Source of the DNA: Fidelibacterota bacterium UBA7303
Lineage (GTDB): Bacteria > Fidelibacterota > Marinisomatia > Marinisomatales > UBA1611
Direction of reading: 5' to 3'
DNA length: 5,646 nucleotides
Assembly: GCA_002471805.1 (NCBI GenBank)
Contig: DKQR01000184.1
Location: forward strand, 1-5,646
The translations under genes were made by a program, and so were the position numbers. How positions within the stretch are numbered: the first letter of the stretch is position 1; every line of letters begins with the position of its first letter. The notes under the pieces are model-generated. The model ran no database searches. It saw only the letters and a list, made by a program, of their open reading frames with translations, and was not told the origin of the DNA. Of this stretch, positions 1 through 5,646 are shown in pieces.

Positions 1-413
1 TCACCCTCTTCGGCGGGCTGGAAAATGAATCGAATTGTCCCAGTCAGTTCTTTATCCATTTGAGACAGGATTTTTGCCGCACCCAGAAGCATGGCCATGT
101 GACCGTCATGTCCGCAGGCATGCATGACTCCATCGTGCTTTGATGAGAATGACAGGCCGCTTGTTTCCTGCATTGGCAATGCATCCATGTCTGCCCGCAG
201 GGCAATAGTTGGCCCCTCACCAAAATTCAAATCTGCGGTAACACCTGTTTTGCCTACACCTGTTTTTGGCGACATGCCGAAGGAGATGAGCGTTTCGGCA
301 ATGATACTGGATGTACGGTGCTCCTCAAATCCCAATTCGGGGTATTGATGAAAATCTCTGCGCCATTGAATAAGAATATCTTTAATGGCTTCAACTTCGG
401 GTCTGATATTCAT
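1..413 (-). CDS. M20-family (M20D-like) amidohydrolase, N-terminal part, cut by left edge
   Basis: The minus-strand frame opens at ATG 413-411 and stays open to the window edge (137 complete codons). Family landmarks occur in the right order: a WRRDFHQYPELGFEE segment (residues 17-31), ALRADMDALPMQE (71-83), HACGHDGH (98-105) with probable metal ligands Cys100 and His102, and FQPAEEG (131-137) with the catalytic/metal Glu pair 135-136. These are the signatures of the M20D branch (N-acyl-amino-acid, hippurate and IAA-amino-acid hydrolases), which hydrolyse the amide bond of N-acylated amino acids with a two-metal centre in the cytosol. Full-length relatives have about 380-400 residues, so the lid domain and the remaining ligands lie outside the window. 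The start is supported by an AAAAGGA Shine-Dalgarno 8 nt upstream. It follows rlmN on the same strand after 75 bp, so co-transcription is likely. The exact substrate cannot be told. Confidence 0.93.
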   Translation of the reverse strand, partial: MNIRPEVEAIKDILIQWRRDFHQYPELGFEEHRTSSIIAETLISFGMSPKTGVGKTGVTADLNFGEGPTIALRADMDALPMQETSGLSFSSKHDGVMHACGHDGHMAMLLGAAKILSQMDKELTGTIRFIFQPAEEG

Positions 414-421
414 GATTTAAA

Positions 422-428
422 TCCTTTT
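422..428 (-). promoter_or_regulatory. Shine-Dalgarno site of the amidohydrolase gene
   Basis: On the minus strand this reads AAAAGGA and ends 8 nt before the ATG at 413. It fixes the start codon of the truncated amidohydrolase and shows that the organism uses SD-type initiation at some genes, in contrast to moxR and the DUF58 gene, which have no recognisable SD. Confidence 0.6.
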
Positions 429-488
429 GATAATTGTAAAATTAAATAGGTTGAATTTTATATGCAGTTAAACACCAATTAAATGCTA

Positions 489-1532
489 TTATCCGGTTTT
501 AGTTGCCAGCTGGCCACATCCGGCATCAATTCCCACACCCTTACTCCAGCGCACTGTTACCGGGAAAGGTGCTTTTTTCAATGCAGACAGGAATGTTTGA
601 ATTTTTTCATCGTCTGGCCGGGCATAAACCCCTCCGGTCTCATTATAGGGAATAACATTCAATTTGCAGTTAATAGGCGACAGCATTTCCTGCAGGCGCC
701 GGGCATCCTCAATTTTCTCGTTGATATCTTTAATGAGCACATACTCAAAGGTAACCCGGGTTTTATTTTCCCGGGAATAACAAGTGGCTGCTGCAAGCAG
801 TTCCTCCAAAGGCTGAGCAGCAGAGATAGGCATGGTTTTTAACCTCTGTTCCTGTGTAGATCCATTTAGACTGATCGCCAGTTTATATTTGTGCGCTTCA
901 GCAGTGAATTGCTTTATTTTCGGTATGATGCCAGCGGTGGAAATGGTGATCCGTTTTGCCCCCATATTTATTCCGTCAGGATCATGAAGCAAATCTGCAG
1001 CTGCAATAACATTTTTATAATTCAAGAGTGGTTCGCCCATGCCCATAAAAACAACATTGGTAATCGGACCAGAACTTAATTTTTTCAACTGCAGGAATTG
1101 ATCCACAATTTCACCGGCTGATAAATTCTGAATAAAACCCATTGCAGCAGTGGCGCAGAAATCGCAGTTCACTGCGCAGCCCACCTGTGTGGATATGCAA
1201 ATTGTGGTTCGATCCTTTTCTTTCATTAAAACAGATTCTATTTGATTCCCGTCCTGTAGCTGGAAAAGGAATTTTTTTGTCTGTTTTGAGCCAGAATCAG
1301 ATTGTGTAACCTGGACCAAAGGATGTACAATTGCAGATTTCTTTACCTGCTCGCGAAACAAAGCAGGCAAATCCGTCATTTCATCGATTATATCATTTTT
1401 CTGATGGTACAGCCAGTCAAATAATTGCCTGCCCCGATAAGATTGCTCGCCCAATGACTCTGCAAATAATTCCAGCTGCGTTTTGGACTGCCCCACAAGG
1501 ACTTGATATTCAAGATTACGGGGATGGTTCAT
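489..1532 (-). CDS. rlmN: Dual-specificity RNA methyltransferase RlmN (23S rRNA A2503 / tRNA A37 C2-methyltransferase)
   Basis: This 347-residue protein is close to the usual RlmN length (E. coli about 384). It is a radical-SAM enzyme that in characterised members makes 2-methyladenosine at A2503 of 23S rRNA and A37 of some tRNAs. The N-terminal RNA-binding domain includes SYRGRQLFDWLYHQK (31-45). The radical-SAM core starts with ICISTQVGCAVNCDFC: Cys119, Cys123 and Cys126 form the CxxxCxxC [4Fe-4S] ligand set, and Cys112 aligns with the conserved E. coli Cys118. The SAM-binding GMGEPL lies at 164-169 and the AISLNGST strand at 219-226. The C-terminal GVGIDAGCGQL holds Cys339, the methyl-carrying cysteine (E. 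coli Cys355). All key residues are present, so it should be active. Cfr, the C8-methylating resistance paralogue, is the alternative; the length and full N-terminal domain favour RlmN. The start ATG has only a distant purine stretch (GGGAA, about 11 nt away), and the frame is open for 10 codons upstream without a better start. Confidence 0.96.
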   Translation of the reverse strand: MNHPRNLEYQVLVGQSKTQLELFAESLGEQSYRGRQLFDWLYHQKNDIIDEMTDLPALFREQVKKSAIVHPLVQVTQSDSGSKQTKKFLFQLQDGNQIESVLMKEKDRTTICISTQVGCAVNCDFCATAAMGFIQNLSAGEIVDQFLQLKKLSSGPITNVVFMGMGEPLLNYKNVIAAADLLHDPDGINMGAKRITISTAGIIPKIKQFTAEAHKYKLAISLNGSTQEQRLKTMPISAAQPLEELLAAATCYSRENKTRVTFEYVLIKDINEKIEDARRLQEMLSPINCKLNVIPYNETGGVYARPDDEKIQTFLSALKKAPFPVTVRWSKGVGIDAGCGQLATKTG

Positions 1533-1700
1533 GATCAGGAATTTCCCATCCCTGCTGCGATTCTAAAATACCAAATACGGAGTTAATTATTTTGAAACAA
1601 GCAGCTGGATTTCGCGTTGGTTAATCACTTTTACGGCGGATTGGAGTGCGGTAAGTTTTGCCCCATTCACCCTTATAATTCATAACATAAAAACTATCGT
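1533..1700. other. Divergent intergenic region between rlmN and moxR
   Basis: This 168-bp spacer must carry the promoters for both the leftward rlmN-amidohydrolase unit and the rightward moxR-DUF58 unit. A perfect TATAAT faces right near moxR (listed separately). A 9-bp palindrome GGAATTTCC sits at 1538-1546, immediately before the rlmN start. A 27-codon GTG-initiated ORF on the minus strand (1670-1587) is discussed in the findings but is too weak to annotate as a gene. I see no tRNA, riboswitch or strong hairpin here. Confidence 0.7.
1674..1679 (+). promoter_or_regulatory. Candidate -10 box for the moxR-DUF58 operon
   Basis: A perfect TATAAT hexamer lies 21 nt before the moxR ATG. A start site about 7 nt after it would give an mRNA leader of only about 15 nt, with no Shine-Dalgarno. 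No good -35 hexamer stands at 16-18 bp spacing (the sequence there is GTAAGT-like), and it lacks an extended TGn. An AT-rich spacer can produce such a box by chance, so this is a candidate only. Confidence 0.33.
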
Positions 1701-2696
1701 ATGACTGAAACAACTCAGGATCTTGCAATCCTTGAAAAACTGAAAGATTCACAGAATCGATTTTTTAATGAAATAGGAAAAGTGGTCATTGGCCAGAGGG
1801 AAATTCTTGACCATATGCTGATTGCCCTATTATCCAGGGGCCATACTCTGCTTGTAGGGGTACCCGGTCTGGCCAAAACATTACTGATCAAATCTCTGGC
1901 AGATGTATTGGATTTATCCTTTAAGCGTATTCAATTCACGCCGGATTTGATGCCCAGTGACATTACCGGAACTGAACTGATCGATATTGACCCCAATACA
2001 AATCAGAGATCCTTCCGCTTTTATAAGGGGCCGATATTTGGCAATATCATCCTAGCTGATGAGATCAATCGAACCCCTCCCAAAACCCAGGCGGCCCTGC
2101 TGGAAGCCATGCAGGAGCATAAAGTCACTGCCGCTGGCCATACCTATGGATTGGAGGAGCCGTTCTTTGTCATGGCCACCCAGAATCCCATTGAACAGGA
2201 AGGCACATATCCGTTGCCGGAAGCGCAGCTGGACAGATTTATGTTTAACCTGAAGATTGATTACCCCACCACAGGTGAAGAAATAGAAATTGTTCAAAGT
2301 ACCACCGCCAGTGTACCGCTGGAATTGGGCAAGGTTATGTCAATTCGTGAAATTTTGTCCTATCAGGATCTGGTACTTCGCGTGCCCATCGCAGAAAATG
2401 TTATCGAATTTGCCGTAAACCTGGTGTCTGCGACACGGTCAAAAAATGAATTTTCGCCAGATTTTATCCGACAGTGGGTAGACTGGGGCGCAGGCCCGCG
2501 GGCTTCCCAGTACCTTGTATTGGGTGCAAAAGCCAAAGCCCTTCTGGATGGACGCCCCACCCCGGACATTAGTGATATCCGCGAACTGGCATTGCCTGTT
2601 CTTCGTCACCGAGTTTTACCGAATTTTAATGCCGAGGCGGAAGGCATGAAAGTGGATGATATTCTTAACCAGTTATTGGATCATTTTGCTGAATAG
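1701..2696 (+). CDS. MoxR-family AAA+ ATPase
   Basis: This 331-residue cytosolic AAA+ ATPase of the MoxR class has the typical length. It shows Walker A GVPGLAKT (53-60), Walker B IILADEINR (116-124, with Asp120 and Glu121), sensor 1 in MATQNP (158-163, Asn162), the EAQLDRF arginine-finger segment (Arg179), and the C-terminal lid with a sensor 2-like GAGPRAS (263-269, Arg267). Every ATPase residue is intact. MoxR proteins act as ATP-driven chaperones that mature or remodel partners, commonly vWA-domain proteins encoded beside them. Here the next gene is a DUF58/vWA-like protein starting 2 nt after this stop, the classic arrangement. No SD precedes the ATG; a TATAAT box 21 nt upstream suggests a short-leader transcript. 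The cellular target is unknown. The symbol moxR is used loosely for this family, so none is assigned. Confidence 0.96.
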   Translation: MTETTQDLAILEKLKDSQNRFFNEIGKVVIGQREILDHMLIALLSRGHTLLVGVPGLAKTLLIKSLADVLDLSFKRIQFTPDLMPSDITGTELIDIDPNTNQRSFRFYKGPIFGNIILADEINRTPPKTQAALLEAMQEHKVTAAGHTYGLEEPFFVMATQNPIEQEGTYPLPEAQLDRFMFNLKIDYPTTGEEIEIVQSTTASVPLELGKVMSIREILSYQDLVLRVPIAENVIEFAVNLVSATRSKNEFSPDFIRQWVDWGAGPRASQYLVLGAKAKALLDGRPTPDISDIRELALPVLRHRVLPNFNAEAEGMKVDDILNQLLDHFAE

Positions 2697-2698
2697 AC

Positions 2699-3601
2699 AT
2701 GGGCCTGGAATACGATAAAAGGAAATTCCTGCAGCCGGAAACGGTGGCTCTTTTAAATTCCATGGCTTTGCGTGCCAGGATGATTGTAGAGGGGTATATC
2801 ATTGGTCATCACCGCAGCCCGTATCATGGCTTCAGTGTGGAATTTGCAGAGCATCGCGCTTACGGGTCTGGGGATGAAATTCGCCATATCGACTGGCGGC
2901 TCTACGGAAAAACGGACCGTCTGTATGTAAAACGATATGAGGAGGAAACCAACCTCCGTTCCCATCTGATCCTGGATACCAGCCGTTCAATGCAGTATAC
3001 GAGCGGTGAAGTAACAAAGCTGCAATACGGAAATTATCTGGTTGCAGCATTGTCTTATTTAATGATCAATCAGCAGGATGCCGCCGGCCTGGCTCAGTTT
3101 GATGACAAGGTTCGAAGTTTTATTCATCCCAAGTCCACTCCCGGTCATTTGAACACACTTCTTTCCCGTCTGGATGACGAGACGGCAGGCAAGGACACTC
3201 AAATTGAACCTGTACTGCATAAAATGGCGGAACGAATAAAAAAACGCGGGCTGGTCGTATTGATTTCAGACTTGTTTGATGACCCAGAGAATATCATGTC
3301 CGGCCTGAAACACTTTCGCCATAACAAACAGGAGGTGATCGTATTTCATATTCTGGATCGCAAAGAACTGGACTTTGATTTCAACAGCAGGACCAAATTC
3401 CTGGATATGGAAACGGGAGAGGAGATCACCACCGAACCCTGGCATATACGATCTAATTACAATGATCTGATCAAGGATCTCCAGGATTATTACCGGTGCG
3501 AATGCCGGCAGCATCGCATCGATTATGTATGCCTATTTACAGATCAAAACCTGGATATCGGACTTACGGAATATTTAAATAAACGGAAAAAACTGGGCTA
3601 A
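2699..3601 (+). CDS. DUF58 domain protein with vWA-like MIDAS motif, MoxR partner
   Basis: This 300-residue protein belongs to the DUF58 family. The hallmark block is YGSGDEIRHIDWRLYGKTDR (residues 55-74), followed by YVKRYEEETN, the variant of the family's R-x-Y-x-x-GDD-x-R-x-IDW signature. Next comes a vWA-like fold with the MIDAS-type motif DTSRS (93-97) after strand SHLIL, and a second metal-side strand VVLISDLFDD (186-195, Asp191). No hydrophobic segment long enough for a membrane helix is visible, unlike longer DUF58 proteins that begin with two such helices, so it is probably cytosolic. It starts 2 nt after the MoxR stop without an SD, which points to translational coupling and stoichiometric production with the ATPase. 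The likely role is substrate or adaptor of MoxR; the process served is unknown. It ends 9 bp from the convergent TPR lipoprotein gene. Confidence 0.95.
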   Translation: MGLEYDKRKFLQPETVALLNSMALRARMIVEGYIIGHHRSPYHGFSVEFAEHRAYGSGDEIRHIDWRLYGKTDRLYVKRYEEETNLRSHLILDTSRSMQYTSGEVTKLQYGNYLVAALSYLMINQQDAAGLAQFDDKVRSFIHPKSTPGHLNTLLSRLDDETAGKDTQIEPVLHKMAERIKKRGLVVLISDLFDDPENIMSGLKHFRHNKQEVIVFHILDRKELDFDFNSRTKFLDMETGEEITTEPWHIRSNYNDLIKDLQDYYRCECRQHRIDYVCLFTDQNLDIGLTEYLNKRKKLG

Positions 3602-3610
3602 AATAATAAA

Positions 3611-4723
3611 TTATTCTCCCTCAGCTACATCTCTTTTATAACGGAGCAGTTCCAACTGCTTTTTATATTTGGCAGTATTATCGATATCAATCATCATCAC
3701 CGATTTAATTTTCTTTTCCGCTTTTCGGTACCAGCGGGCAGCATCGTCTAGATCTTTTTCAAACCCATCAGAACCATTCAGGTATTTATCTCCCAGTCCC
3801 TCATAGGAACCGGCTATTCCCAGGGCAGCTTCATAATCTTCTTCATTTAAGAAATGCGCCTCCTCAAAAGCTTTTTCAGCCCCCTCATAATTCTGCATCT
3901 GACTATGGATCACGCCTAGATTAAAAAATAGATCTGCTTTCACAATTTTATCTTCCTCATTGGCGATGGCATTTTCAAACACCTGGATGGATTTTTCTTT
4001 ATTGCCCATATCATAGTAGAGAGAGGCTAGTTCCCGCAGGACTTTACTGTTGGAAGGGTTGATGGCTGTTGCTTTTTCGTATAAAGGCAGGATTTCATCC
4101 GTTGTACCTCCGGCGCGGGAAATAATCTGTCCGGCAGCAAAATTGACATCAAAACTCTCCGGATTTTTCTCCACTGCTGTCAGGGCAGCATATTTTGCTG
4201 CTTCCTTATCCCCTAAGTCAAAATAGCACTTTGCCAGTGTTGAATAAGTATTAGCATCAGAAGGTTTGATTAAGGCAGCGTTCTGGAAATGCTCAATAGC
4301 TTTTTCCAGGAATTTTTCTTTATTTTCCACATCATTTTCGATATTCTTGAACTGTTCAACTCCCTTATTAAATTCATTCGCCCAGTAATGCTCTTTGTAA
4401 TTGTTGACAGCCTCTTTCACCGGCAAAAATGTACCTCGAACCTCTACCGCTTTCTCGGGGTTTAAAGCCATTGCCAGGTCAAACAGTTCATTCATCTTTT
4501 TCCACTCCCCATCCCTAGCGTGGATTTCCACTGCCAGGACAACCGGTATTTCTGGATTATCCGGCTCTACGGCCATGGCTTTCGGGAGCCATTCAGCTGC
4601 TTTGACAAAATCCTGCTGCTGGATGGCCAGTTTTGCTGTGGTGTATTCCTGACTGGAGCAGGAAAAAATTATCATGGCCAATACTCCAATAATGAATAGG
4701 AATATTCTTTGGGTGTTTAACAT
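3611..4723 (-). CDS. Tetratricopeptide-repeat lipoprotein
   Basis: This 370-residue secreted lipoprotein has positively charged N-terminal residues (Arg6), a hydrophobic core (residues 7-20) and a lipobox-like IFSC with Cys22 as the lipidated residue. Ser at +2 would favour the outer membrane in a Gram-negative cell. The rest is a chain of TPR-like helical pairs, at about 27-55, 61-90, 140-155, 157-190, 191-224, 225-258, 262-295 and 296-340. Each canonical repeat ends in a Pro-containing turn such as EPDNPE, NPES or NPSN. A charged, coiled-coil-like stretch (114-147) separates the first two repeats from the rest. TPR proteins are protein-protein scaffolds; no enzymatic residue is visible and the partner is unknown. 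The start is supported by a GAGGA SD 4 nt upstream. It lies 107 bp downstream of the kinase gene on the same strand and probably has its own promoter. No specific family name can be given. Confidence 0.9.
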   Translation of the reverse strand: MLNTQRIFLFIIGVLAMIIFSCSSQEYTTAKLAIQQQDFVKAAEWLPKAMAVEPDNPEIPVVLAVEIHARDGEWKKMNELFDLAMALNPEKAVEVRGTFLPVKEAVNNYKEHYWANEFNKGVEQFKNIENDVENKEKFLEKAIEHFQNAALIKPSDANTYSTLAKCYFDLGDKEAAKYAALTAVEKNPESFDVNFAAGQIISRAGGTTDEILPLYEKATAINPSNSKVLRELASLYYDMGNKEKSIQVFENAIANEEDKIVKADLFFNLGVIHSQMQNYEGAEKAFEEAHFLNEEDYEAALGIAGSYEGLGDKYLNGSDGFEKDLDDAARWYRKAEKKIKSVMMIDIDNTAKYKKQLELLRYKRDVAEGE

Positions 4724-4727
4724 ATTA

Positions 4728-4732
4728 TCCTC
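4728..4732 (-). promoter_or_regulatory. Shine-Dalgarno site of the TPR lipoprotein gene
   Basis: On the minus strand this reads GAGGA, 4 nt before the ATG at 4723. It is the best SD in the window and confirms the start that yields a complete signal peptide. Confidence 0.6.
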
Positions 4733-4758
4733 ATTTAAACCAAATATTTCTTTCTATT

Positions 4759-4788
4759 AAATTACCCGATTATTGTCTGACGATTCAA
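4759..4788 (-). promoter_or_regulatory. Candidate promoter of the TPR lipoprotein gene
   Basis: On the minus strand TTGAAT (4788-4783) is followed after 18 nt by TAATTT (4764-4759), four matches out of six to each sigma-70 hexamer. Transcription would start near 4752, giving a leader of about 28 nt containing the GAGGA site. The spacer is AT-rich, so a chance match is quite possible. Confidence 0.27.
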
Positions 4789-4830
4789 GCGGTTGTACAG
4801 CCAAAATATTATTAATGTAAAATTTGTATT

Positions 4831-5646
4831 TTAAATCAAAGTTGAAAGTTTGACTTCAGGGCGCGCGCCAAAATGGGAAATAATCTCCGCGCTGGCAATG
4901 GAACCATATTGTCCGCACTCTTCCAGGGATTTCCCTTTTGCCAATCCAAAGAGAAACCCGGCCGCATATAAATCTCCAGCCCCCGTTACATCAACGATTT
5001 TCGATACGGGCTTCGCAGCAATTTCAATCACTGCATCATTATGAATGATTAAGGATCCCTCCTCACCGATTGTAATTACAGCAATAATGCCCAGAGACTT
5101 AGCGTATGTAATTGCTTTATCTATATTGGATGTTTCAGCCATAGAGCATATTTCATCTCTATTTGCAAAAATAATATCAACATCATTCTCAATAAGCTGC
5201 TTAAATGATTCACGATGACGATCAATACAGAATTGATCTGAAAGGGTGAGGGCAATTTGTTGCTGATCTGCCTTACACAAATCAATCATTTTTTTCATTG
5301 CCTTTTTGGCATTTTTATTGTCCCATAAATACCCTTCCAGGTAGGCTATCCGATGATTGGTTACATCCTCCTTTTTTATATCCTCAGGGCCAATCAGCGT
5401 TCCCGCCCCTAAAAAAGTAGACATTGTCCGGGTTCCATCCTTTTCTACAAACAATGTGCAGCACCCTGTTGGTGTATTCAGGGATGTATATCCTAAAGGG
5501 AACTTCAATCCCTCCCTTGTCATATCCTTCATTAGAAACTGACCTATTGTATCATTTTTTATTTTGCCAATAAAACTTCCATTCCCTTCAAAGGAGGTGA
5601 TACCGAACATCGTATTCCCAACCGAACCGCCGCCGATCATTTCTTG
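4831..5646 (-). CDS. PfkB-family carbohydrate/nucleoside kinase, adenosine kinase-like, N-terminus cut by right edge
   Basis: The minus-strand frame is open from the right edge (first codons CAA GAA, then ATG at 5640) to the stop at 4831-4833, giving 271 visible residues. Family members have about 330, so some 55-60 N-terminal residues are missing, and the ATG at 5640 is internal. Numbering from that Met: GGGSVGNT (3-10) is PfkB signature 1, GTRTMSTFLGAG (69-80) and YLEGYLWD (100-107) are typical of bacterial adenosine kinase-like proteins, LTLSDQFCIDRHR (131-143) follows, and FANRDE (158-163) carries the NxxE Mg-binding motif. DVTGAGDLYAAGF (217-229) is signature 2, with catalytic base Asp223 and the anion hole. 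The enzyme should phosphorylate a ribose or other sugar hydroxyl with ATP in the cytosol. Adenosine (purine salvage to AMP) is the best guess; ribokinase or fructokinase activity cannot be excluded. The catalytic set visible here is intact. Confidence 0.92.
   Translation of the reverse strand, partial: QEMIGGGSVGNTMFGITSFEGNGSFIGKIKNDTIGQFLMKDMTREGLKFPLGYTSLNTPTGCCTLFVEKDGTRTMSTFLGAGTLIGPEDIKKEDVTNHRIAYLEGYLWDNKNAKKAMKKMIDLCKADQQQIALTLSDQFCIDRHRESFKQLIENDVDIIFANRDEICSMAETSNIDKAITYAKSLGIIAVITIGEEGSLIIHNDAVIEIAAKPVSKIVDVTGAGDLYAAGFLFGLAKGKSLEECGQYGSIASAEIISHFGARPEVKLSTLI

Noticed and set aside
483..842. 119-codon plus-strand ORF opposite rlmN
   Set aside because: It lies wholly antisense to the C-terminal half of rlmN, whose product is an unmistakable family member; no domain or SD supports the antisense frame.
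489..1532. Cfr-type antibiotic-resistance methyltransferase instead of RlmN
   Set aside because: Both share the cysteine set. The full N-terminal domain, the length and the housekeeping context fit RlmN, and no resistance-associated mobile element is near.
1621..1683. 20-codon ATG ORF on the minus strand in the rlmN-moxR spacer
   Set aside because: It overlaps the other short ORF in a different frame, has no SD, and nothing recognisable is encoded.
1701..3601. MoxR-DUF58 as part of an antiphage defence system
   Set aside because: Some defence systems use MoxR-vWA pairs, but no nuclease, protease, sensor or other effector, and no mobile-element context, is present; the pair looks like the common chromosomal type.
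4401..4652. 83-codon plus-strand ORF inside the TPR gene
   Set aside because: It is a shadow frame of the TPR lipoprotein coding strand with low-complexity Ser/Ala/Thr content and no SD.
4803..4835. AT-only inverted repeat after the kinase stop as a terminator
   Set aside because: The stem (AAAAT/ATTTT) is about five A-T pairs with no G-C and no following T-tract, too weak for an intrinsic terminator.
4831..5640. Treating ATG at 5640 as the true start of the PfkB kinase
   Set aside because: The frame continues upstream to the window edge, and the protein would begin inside PfkB signature 1, lacking the first beta strands and lid residues that the family needs.

Overview
The window holds six protein-coding genes of ordinary bacterial type, two of them cut by the window edges. 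No RNA gene, mobile element, CRISPR array, tandem repeat or phage sequence was seen. Base composition looks moderate (somewhat below 50% G+C by eye) and uniform, with no visible sign of recent transfer. A lipoprotein signal peptide with Ser after the lipobox Cys suggests a Gram-negative cell. The repeat architecture of that TPR lipoprotein and the style of RlmN recall marine or sediment bacteria of the FCB superphylum (Marinimicrobia, Calditrichota, Ignavibacteria-like). That placement is from memory and is tentative.

Layout from left to right. (1) Positions 413 to 1, minus strand: N-terminal 137 residues of an M20-family (M20D-type) metal-dependent amidohydrolase that runs off the left edge. 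(2) 1532 to 489, minus strand: rlmN, the radical-SAM 23S rRNA A2503 / tRNA A37 methyltransferase, lying 75 bp upstream of the amidohydrolase and probably co-transcribed with it. (3) 1533-1700: a 168-bp divergent intergenic region with a TATAAT box facing right and a dubious 27-codon ORF facing rlmN. (4) 1701-2696 plus strand: MoxR-type AAA+ ATPase. (5) 2699-3601 plus strand: DUF58 / vWA-like protein starting 2 nt after moxR stops. (6) 4723 to 3611, minus strand: a TPR lipoprotein, convergent with DUF58 and only 9 bp from it. (7) 5646 to 4831, minus strand: the C-terminal 271 residues of a PfkB-family sugar/nucleoside kinase, best matched to bacterial adenosine kinase-like proteins.

Functionally there is one clear module, the MoxR-DUF58 pair. 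Across bacteria such pairs act as an AAA+ chaperone working with a vWA/MIDAS-type partner, often in longer operons with membrane-anchored vWA proteins and TPR proteins (Bat/aerotolerance-type loci). Here the co-directional operon stops after two genes, and the only nearby TPR protein is on the opposite strand. The other genes are housekeeping or metabolic: rRNA/tRNA methylation, amide hydrolysis and nucleoside phosphorylation. I see no convincing undescribed system; the findings below are modest.
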